From positions 1 through 43,624 of the IMG/VR virus record IMGVR_UViG_3300036826_000101: a stretch of DNA of 43,624 nt; one strand, 5' to 3'. The notes beneath the pieces are model-generated. The model was not told the DNA's origin, made no database searches, and was given only the letters and a program-made list of their open reading frames with translations. Positions 35,676-40,226 of this stretch are shown here, piece after piece. Made by a program: the position numbers and the translations under genes. Numbering within the stretch: position 1 is the stretch's first letter; every line of letters starts with the position of its first letter. This DNA is from a virus.

Positions 35676-36359
35676 TCAGGATGCGGCCGACTCCGCGAGC
35701 GCCTCAGCCTCAGCCTTCGCGGCAACCTCGACGTGGTGGTCCTCCACGGCGTCGATCATCTTGTGGATCGCAGCCTGGACGGTCTGCCACTCGGCGTAGT
35801 CCATCGTTTTGCCCTTCTCGCCGATGGTCTCCACCAGCGCGAGAGCAACCTGCTTGGCGGTCTTGCGCGTGCCCGGCCCACCGTTGTCAGCGGCGACCTT
35901 GTTGCCCTTCTCGTCGACGAACTTGCGAACCTCCGCCTCGATGTCGGCAGCGGTCGAGGTGTCGTCTGCGAGCAGCGCGGCAATCTCCTTCTTGTTCGCC
36001 AGCGTGGAACCGTTCAGGTCCCGCATGAACAGGTCGGAGTCCTCGTCGATGCCCTTGACGAACAAGGCCAGCGAGAGGTTCTTCCACTTCGTCACGGTCG
36101 AAGCGCTGACCTTGTAGTCCAGCGCCATCGCACCCTTGGAGTCGTACTGCGACTCCGCGTCGGGTCCGTAGTTCAAATGGTACGCGAGCGCACCGGACTT
36201 GCCGGTCTGCTTGCGTGCCTTGTCCTCACTGCGCACGGCACTGCGCACCGTGGTACGAAGCGCCAGGTTGGCAGCCTTGACGGCAGCCTTCCGCTCCGCC
36301 TCGTCAGTGATGGCGAGCGCAGCGAGAACGTCGGATGTGGTGATGCTTGCCTTAGCCAT
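35676..36359 (-). CDS. HTH-containing protein, 227 residues, first leftward gene
   Basis: ATG 36359 follows GGAAGG. An Ala/Lys-rich helical protein (DEAERKAAVKAANLALRTTV). The stretch ALDYKVSASTVTKWKNLSLA near residues 84-103 is a plausible helix-turn-helix. The C-terminal half is helical (ADIEAEVRKFVDEKGNKVAA, AALAEAEAL-like end). It sits alone between its own structured leader and a terminator, the layout of a strongly and separately expressed early gene. It is a candidate for the protein that binds the palindromes, but nothing in the sequence proves this. Confidence 0.7.
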   Translation of the reverse strand: MAKASITTSDVLAALAITDEAERKAAVKAANLALRTTVRSAVRSEDKARKQTGKSGALAYHLNYGPDAESQYDSKGAMALDYKVSASTVTKWKNLSLALFVKGIDEDSDLFMRDLNGSTLANKKEIAALLADDTSTAADIEAEVRKFVDEKGNKVAADNGGPGTRKTAKQVALALVETIGEKGKTMDYAEWQTVQAAIHKMIDAVEDHHVEVAAKAEAEALAESAAS

Positions 36360-36375
36360 GATGTGTCTACCTTCC

Positions 36376-36417
36376 GGGGGTATCCCCCGATCTGCCATCC
36401 CGCCTTGTGCGGGATGG
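36376..36417 (-). promoter_or_regulatory. two leader hairpins before the 36359 gene
   Basis: CCATCCCGC/GCGGGATGG (36395-36403, 36409-36417; 5-base loop) and GGGGG-TAT-CCCCC (36376-36388), the second directly before the GGAAGG site. They may stabilise the mRNA or gate translation. Confidence 0.6.
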
Positions 36418-36435
36418 TCACGGCGTGCCGGTCGT

Positions 36436-36448
36436 TTTACGGCGTAAA
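36436..36448. promoter_or_regulatory. TTTACKSMGTAAA palindrome (TTTACGGCGTAAA)
   Basis: Perfect copy in the leader of the first leftward gene, upstream of the two hairpins. Confidence 0.88.
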
Positions 36449-36759
36449 GCGACCAGCCACCGTGATTCGGCTAGTCCACAGTGTGCGAGGCAAGCGCAAT
36501 CCCTTGTGTGTCCACTGTTCAATTCGAGCGAGGCAACGGCAACCGTCGGTCCTATCACAGCCACAGCCGACGATCCTCAGCGAAAAAGACCTACACGACG
36601 CCATGACTGGCCACGCGACACCACACACCCTTACAGGTTGCGACGTCCCGGAGGACCGGGGGCCGTGGTGACAGGGAGAACATTGCCGTACCTGCCTCAC
36701 TAAGTCAACCCCTAGGGCAAACTGCCAGGTCACACCGCGTGTCGTGATCCCAGCCGGGC
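36449..36759. promoter_or_regulatory. divergent control region without a convincing gene
   Basis: Lies between the leftward early genes and the rightward packaging genes, bounded by two palindromes. On the - strand TTGACT (36708-36703), 17 bases, CAATGT (36685-36680) is a possible promoter for the 36359 gene. GCGAGGCAA occurs twice (36485 and 36528). A 98-codon frame on the - strand here has no start signal and unlikely composition. Origin or packaging signals cannot be excluded. Confidence 0.45.
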
Positions 36760-36772
36760 TTTACTCAGTAAA
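36760..36772. promoter_or_regulatory. TTTACKSMGTAAA palindrome (TTTACTCAGTAAA)
   Basis: Perfect copy with a fully complementary centre, about 75 bp upstream of the promoter of the ribbon-helix-helix genes. Confidence 0.85.
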
Positions 36773-36845
36773 GGACACCCCACCCCAAAGACTCCCAAAA
36801 CGGACGGGGGGCCTTCGCGCTATGGTTTTTGGTGGGTGGGTGTGG

Positions 36846-36875
36846 TTGCCGTGGGGTTGTGTCGAACGGTATGGT
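36846..36875 (+). promoter_or_regulatory. candidate rightward promoter
   Basis: TTGCCG (36846-36851), 18-base spacer, TATGGT (36870-36875). GTCGAACGG is repeated at 36861 and 36886, either side of the -10, and may be an operator. Confidence 0.45.
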
Positions 36876-36905
36876 GGTGGATTCCGTCGAACGGAAGGGG
36901 CATAT

Positions 36906-37073
36906 GTGGTGGGTCGTCCCGTGTCGGTGCCTGGTGGGAGACCTGTTCGGGTCGCTGTGCGGTTGTCGGTGATGGAGGCGCAGAGGTTGGATCAGGTGCG
37001 GGGGAGCCTGTCGCGGGGGGCGTGGTTGCGATATCAGATTCACCGATCACGTGATATCACCGGCCCGAAGTGA
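36906..37073 (+). CDS. ribbon-helix-helix protein, 55 residues
   Basis: GTG 36906 with AAGGGG upstream. A beta strand RPVRVAVRLS followed by two helices (VMEAQRLDQVRGSLSRGAWL, then RYQIHRSR) matches the RHH/CopG fold. Its stop lies inside the operator array in front of the next RHH gene. Likely an autoregulatory DNA-binding dimer. Confidence 0.68.
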   Translation: MVGRPVSVPGGRPVRVAVRLSVMEAQRLDQVRGSLSRGAWLRYQIHRSRDITGPK

Positions 37074-37114
37074 TATCACCTCGTGATATCACCGGCAGTG
37101 ATATCGTTTCTGAT
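37030..37114. promoter_or_regulatory. array of GTGATATCAC operator boxes
   Basis: Perfect GTGATATCAC at 37051, 37070 and 37083; GTGATATCGT at 37098; partial GATATCA at 37030 and TGATAT at 37111. The last boxes overlap TATCGT (37102-37107), which ends 7 bases before the ATG at 37115, so bound protein would cover the promoter. A typical site array for an RHH repressor. Confidence 0.8.
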
Positions 37115-37330
37115 ATGAGTACCCAGGTTGCCATCCGGTTCCCCGACGACCTCGTAGCCGCCATCGACGCCCGAGCCAAGCAAGTGGGACTGTCCCGCAA
37201 CGAATGGATCGTGCGATGCTGCGGATGGCTCGTCGACAACGCGCCCCTCGCCAACACTCCCGAGGCCACCGACCCAAAAGTGAAGATGCGAATCCTCGCC
37301 GAAGCCACCACCCACGTCGAACATCACTGA
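37115..37330 (+). CDS. ribbon-helix-helix repressor-like protein, 71 residues (probably leaderless)
   Basis: MSTQVAIRFPDDLVAAIDAR continues AKQVGLSRNEWIVRCCGWLV: the beta strand TQVAIRF and two helices of an Arc/MetJ/CopG-type RHH, with Gln/Ala/Arg positions for base contacts. The ATG abuts the box array, so the protein most likely represses its own promoter. A longer frame from 37070 is only the operator DNA read through. Second of two tandem RHH genes; could be a repressor of the rightward genes or a partition-type regulator. Confidence 0.82.
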   Translation: MSTQVAIRFPDDLVAAIDARAKQVGLSRNEWIVRCCGWLVDNAPLANTPEATDPKVKMRILAEATTHVEHH

Positions 37331-37344
37331 TCGTGCAAGGCAAC

Positions 37345-37431
37345 GTGGTCACCGCTGCTACCGCCGTCGTCTTCGCACAACGTGCCCGAGGTGAACGCAC
37401 CTTCACCCCGGCATCGGAACGGAAGCCATGA
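37345..37431 (+). CDS. possible 28-residue peptide
   Basis: GTG 37345 with CAAGG 5 bases upstream; the stop overlaps the next ATG as ATGA. Sequence MVTAATAVVFAQRARGERTF then TPASERKP. Supported mainly by coupling. Confidence 0.4.
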   Translation: MVTAATAVVFAQRARGERTFTPASERKP

Positions 37432-37613
37432 GTGAGGTCCACGTCACCGCCATCCCCACCCGGAACCCTGACGGCTACGTCATCGAATGCTGTGTCTGCG
37501 GACCACTCGCACCCGTGGCAGGAGACGACCACGACGCTGCCCGAGCCTGTGTCGACCACCTGATGGCCCACGGGGTCCCCATCCCACCCGGATACGGGGT
37601 GCACATCCGATGA
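37428..37613 (+). CDS. hypothetical protein, 61 residues
   Basis: ATGA overlaps on both sides. Contains a CCVCGPLAPVAGDDHDAARA segment (CxxC-like, His) and ends PPGYGVHIR. Small zinc-type protein of unknown role. Confidence 0.62.
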   Translation: MSEVHVTAIPTRNPDGYVIECCVCGPLAPVAGDDHDAARACVDHLMAHGVPIPPGYGVHIR

Positions 37614-37861
37614 TCCGGCAACTCACCTGCTGCGACAAAAAAGCCGGACAACACGCTAAGAACGCCGTAAAAGAGGCAAGCAAGGCTTCTCGGGCAGCAT
37701 CGAAGGCAGCCCGCAGCAAAGCCCTCAACGACGCCCTCGCCCTCGTCGCTGCCGGAAAAGTCCGGCCCCGCCGCCCCCACCACAAACCCACCCCCACCAA
37801 ACCCCGACCCGAACACTGCCACGGCTGCCCGCAGAAGACCAAAACCCATGCCGTGCGATAA
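37610..37861 (+). CDS. histone-like basic protein, 83 residues
   Basis: Starts MIRQLTCCDKK, then Ala/Lys/Ser repeats (QHAKNAVKEASKASRAASKA) and a Pro/Arg/Lys tail with a CHGCPQK motif. The composition resembles histone H1 tails and bacterial AlgP/HupB tails. ATGA overlap upstream, 14-bp overlap with the next, similar gene. Probably binds DNA non-specifically. Confidence 0.65.
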   Translation: MIRQLTCCDKKAGQHAKNAVKEASKASRAASKAARSKALNDALALVAAGKVRPRRPHHKPTPTKPRPEHCHGCPQKTKTHAVR

Positions 37862-38081
37862 ATGCGCCCCCAAGAAAGGTCGCGGCAAAGCCGCCGCAGC
37901 AGCAGCCCGGGCCGCATCGGCAAAAGCCAGTGCAGCCGCAAGGAAAGCCGCCCACGGCTGCCCACCCGGTGGCTGCAAGAAAGCGAAGAAGAAAAACGCC
38001 CACAAGCACAAGGCGAAAGCCAGCAAAGCAAAACCCTGCCGATGCGGGAAAGCCGCTGGAAAAAATCCTGGAAGACACTGA
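37848..38081 (+). CDS. histone-like basic protein, 77 residues
   Basis: MPCDKCAPKKGRGKAAAAAA, then long Ala/Lys stretches and a CRCGKAAGKNPGRH end. Nearly half of the residues are Lys, Arg, His or Ala. CxxC pairs at both ends may bind zinc. With its neighbour it forms a tandem pair just before the packaging genes, suggesting a role in DNA condensation or packaging. Confidence 0.65.
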   Translation: MPCDKCAPKKGRGKAAAAAARAASAKASAAARKAAHGCPPGGCKKAKKKNAHKHKAKASKAKPCRCGKAAGKNPGRH

Positions 38082-38093
38082 GAAGACATTCGA

Positions 38094-38678
38094 ATGGACA
38101 TGATCCGCTCCGGGCTCGTCACCTACCATCCGGCGCTGGCCGACCTGATGGTCGACATCGACAGCGTGCGCCAGCATCCGCTCAACGCCAACAACGGCGA
38201 CACCGACGCCATCGCCGCCTCCATCGAGACCAACGGCATGTACCGGCCCATCACCGTCCAGGCATCCACCGGCCACATCCTGCTCGGCAACCACGTGTGG
38301 GAAGCCTGCCAGGCCCTCGGTGCCGAGACGATCCCGGTCGTGACAGTTGAAGTCGACGACATCCATGCGCTGCGCATTCTGATGGCCGACAACAAGATCG
38401 CTGCACTGGCCCTGATGGACCCCAGCCAGGAACTCGCCAACCTCGAACAGATCGAACAGGTCGACTCCCTGCTCGGCACCGGCTACGTCGAAGCCGACCT
38501 CGAAGCACTCCGCAGACTCGCCGAGACCCCGCTCACCCCGGTCGATGTCGACACACCCTGGCCCACCATCTGCGTCCAAGTCTCCCCCGAGACCGAACAG
38601 ACCTACCGCAGTCTCACCGCAGCCGCTGGGGGAGACCGGGAGCGGTTCGAGATGTTGCTGAGACTCGCCGGAGGCTAG
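38094..38678 (+). CDS. ParB-like nuclease domain protein
   Basis: 194 residues. ParB/Srx-type domain: VDIDSVRQHPLNANNGDTDA, IAASIETNGMYRPITVQAST with GHILLGNHVWEACQALG (the GNHRxxA-like box) and DIHALRILMADNKIAALA. Such proteins sit beside the terminase in many actinophages and may methylate-guide, nick or regulate; the true activity is unknown. Followed 18 bp on by the small-terminase candidate. Confidence 0.82.
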   Translation: MDMIRSGLVTYHPALADLMVDIDSVRQHPLNANNGDTDAIAASIETNGMYRPITVQASTGHILLGNHVWEACQALGAETIPVVTVEVDDIHALRILMADNKIAALALMDPSQELANLEQIEQVDSLLGTGYVEADLEALRRLAETPLTPVDVDTPWPTICVQVSPETEQTYRSLTAAAGGDRERFEMLLRLAGG

Positions 38679-38696
38679 CATCTCGATAGTCCGCAC

Positions 38697-39257
38697 ATGA
38701 CGGAGAACACGATGGCTCACGCCCAAGACCCCACCGACCCCACCGGCGTCTCCAACACCTACCGGGGCACCCGAGGTCACATCAACCCCGAGAACGCCAC
38801 TCGGGCCCGACAGCGCAAAACCCATGCCGCCATCGCCATGCGACTCGGTGGCGGCACCTGGGCCGAGATCGCCCTCACCCTCGGCTACCCCACCCCGCGA
38901 GCCGCCTGCGTCGCCGTCGAACGCAGCCTGGAGAAAGAACTCGACACCGCCGACCGGGAACATCTGCGCCGGTTGGCCGGAGCCCGGCTGGACCGGCTGC
39001 TGCGCAGCGTGTGGCCGAAAGCGGTCGACGAGAACAGCCCCGAACAGATGGTGGCGGTCTCCCGGGCTCGTGACCTGGTGGCCGACCACCGCAAACTGTT
39101 CGGCCTGGACGCCCCCACCGAAGTCGTCGTCCACAACCCCACCCAGGCCGAGATCGAAGCCTGGGTCGCCACCGTCGTGTCCGTTCAGCCCTACGTCGCC
39201 GAACACGACATCATCGACGGCGAGGTGGTCGAGACCCATGCCCTTCCGACTCGCTGA
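38697..39257 (+). CDS. terminase small subunit-like HTH protein
   Basis: 186 residues. An N-terminal HTH (KTHAAIAMRLGGGTWAEIAL, then GYPTPRAACVAVERSLEKEL) is followed by a long helical segment (ADREHLRRLAGARLDRLLRS). This is the plan of small terminases, which bind the packaging site and load the large subunit. Gene order ParB-like, this gene, large terminase, portal supports the call; sequence similarity to any one family is not checked. Confidence 0.65.
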   Translation: MTENTMAHAQDPTDPTGVSNTYRGTRGHINPENATRARQRKTHAAIAMRLGGGTWAEIALTLGYPTPRAACVAVERSLEKELDTADREHLRRLAGARLDRLLRSVWPKAVDENSPEQMVAVSRARDLVADHRKLFGLDAPTEVVVHNPTQAEIEAWVATVVSVQPYVAEHDIIDGEVVETHALPTR

Positions 39258-39516
39258 GCACTACCCGGCGCCACGGGCGAAGATGCAGTTCATCACGTCC
39301 GCCGAAATGCCCTATCTGTGCTATCAGGCCCGGCTCGCCACCGGCTACGACTCCACCACCAAGTACATCCAGCATGTGCTGTGCGCGGCACTGGCCCGCG
39401 ACCTCGGGCTCGACGAGACCGCCCTCACCTCTCGGCTGCCACCGGGCCGAGGCATCGACCGGAGCCGACCTCTGCCGCTGCGCAGCGGAAGGGTCGAGGA
39501 AGAAGTCCGAGAATGA
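39238..39516 (+). CDS. conserved protein of the packaging region, 92 residues
   Basis: Overlaps the end of the previous gene by 20 bp. Core KMQFITSAEMPYLCYQARLA and YIQHVLCAALARDLGLDETA resembles a small protein found beside terminase genes in actinophages, probably helical and DNA-binding. Ends in a charged tail. Function unknown. Confidence 0.65.
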   Translation: MPFRLAEHYPAPRAKMQFITSAEMPYLCYQARLATGYDSTTKYIQHVLCAALARDLGLDETALTSRLPPGRGIDRSRPLPLRSGRVEEEVRE

Positions 39517-39532
39517 TCGGGGGTCAACTGGG

Positions 39533-39538
39533 TACACT
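39533..39538 (+). promoter_or_regulatory. candidate -10 of a leaderless gene
   Basis: TACACT ends 6 bases before the ATG at 39545, the usual spacing of an actinobacterial leaderless mRNA. No clear -35. Confidence 0.35.
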
Positions 39539-39544
39539 TGCCGC

Positions 39545-39904
39545 ATGGCGAAGGTCCGATGGACGACCCGGTGCGCTGGCGGCTGCGGCGACACGCTGCG
39601 GGTCGGCACCCACGCCACCCGGCTCCACGGAGGGTGGTTCTGCTCGTCCTGCTTCGCAGCGCACAAGCCGACCTGCCTGGTGTTCAGGGAACAGCAGAAG
39701 CGGTATGGCGGCTCGTATGTGCAAGGAGATACCGCTGAGTCGGGGCCTGGTGGCTCTGGTGGACGACGCAGACTACGAGCCGCTGACGACCGGACACAAG
39801 TGGTTCGCCAGCCCACACCGGAACACGTTCTACGCCAAACGGATGACGACCAGCCCGAGTGGGAACCGGAGTACCGAGTACCTGCACCGGCTGCTTCTCC
39901 CTGA
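39545..39904 (+). CDS. zinc-ribbon protein, C-terminus altered by endonuclease insertion
   Basis: Residues 1-50 form a zinc ribbon: TTRCAGGCGDTLRVGTHATR, then WFCSSCFAAHKPTCLV. After about residue 46, where the first 20-bp direct repeat falls, the frame runs into and overlaps the AP2-HNH gene, and the residues look out-of-frame (GSGGRRRLRAADDR). The native C-terminus has probably been replaced. Function unknown. Confidence 0.55.
   Translation: MAKVRWTTRCAGGCGDTLRVGTHATRLHGGWFCSSCFAAHKPTCLVFREQQKRYGGSYVQGDTAESGPGGSGGRRRLRAADDRTQVVRQPTPEHVLRQTDDDQPEWEPEYRVPAPAASP
39662..39681 (+). repeat. 20-bp direct repeat, left copy
   Basis: CACAAGCCGACCTGCCTGGT, identical to 40232-40251, 570 bp away (a multiple of three). 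The repeats bracket the AP2-HNH gene. Confidence 0.9.
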
Positions 39905-40226
39905 CGCACCCCGGATCGACCACTGCAACGGCAACGGCCTGGACAACCAGCGGGCCAACCTTCGTGTCGCTACCGGCAGCCAGAACCAGATCAACCGAGG
40001 ACTTGACCGCACCAACAGCACCGGTTTCAAGGGAATCTCCTTCCACCGCAAGACCGGACTCTGGCACGCCTGCCTGATCTGGCAGGGCGTCAAACGCAGC
40101 GGCCAGTACCATGCCACCCCCGAGGACGCTGCCCGCGCCTATGACGCCTTGGTCCGCCAGCACGCGGGCGAGTACGGCAGGTACAACTTTCCCCAGTCAG
40201 GCGAACGTGGTGTTCGCCATGCCTGA
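39717..40226 (+). CDS. AP2-HNH homing endonuclease
   Basis: 169 residues; the AAGGAG four bases after ATG 39717 is internal, so initiation may be coupled to the overlapped gene. HNH core: YLHRLLLPDAPRIDHCNGNG, then LDNQRANLRVATGSQNQINR (His-Asn-His-type with conserved N-N-R-x-N-L). The C-terminal AP2-like DNA-binding domain reads GFKGISFHRKTGLWHACLIW and ends with the AAR-AYD helix. Such free-standing enzymes invade genes beside conserved phage targets. It lies between 20-bp repeats just upstream of the terminase, and its stop overlaps the terminase ATG. Confidence 0.88.
   Translation: MCKEIPLSRGLVALVDDADYEPLTTGHKWFASPHRNTFYAKRMTTSPSGNRSTEYLHRLLLPDAPRIDHCNGNGLDNQRANLRVATGSQNQINRGLDRTNSTGFKGISFHRKTGLWHACLIWQGVKRSGQYHATPEDAARAYDALVRQHAGEYGRYNFPQSGERGVRHA

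Noticed and set aside
36437-36733. 98-codon frame on the - strand ending FTP in the palindrome
   Set aside because: No ribosome site, odd composition, and the FTP ending is automatic when a frame runs into the palindrome; I treat the stretch as control DNA.
37725-39239. 504-codon open frame on the - strand
   Set aside because: Antisense to the histone-like, ParB-like and small-terminase genes, which carry recognisable motifs.
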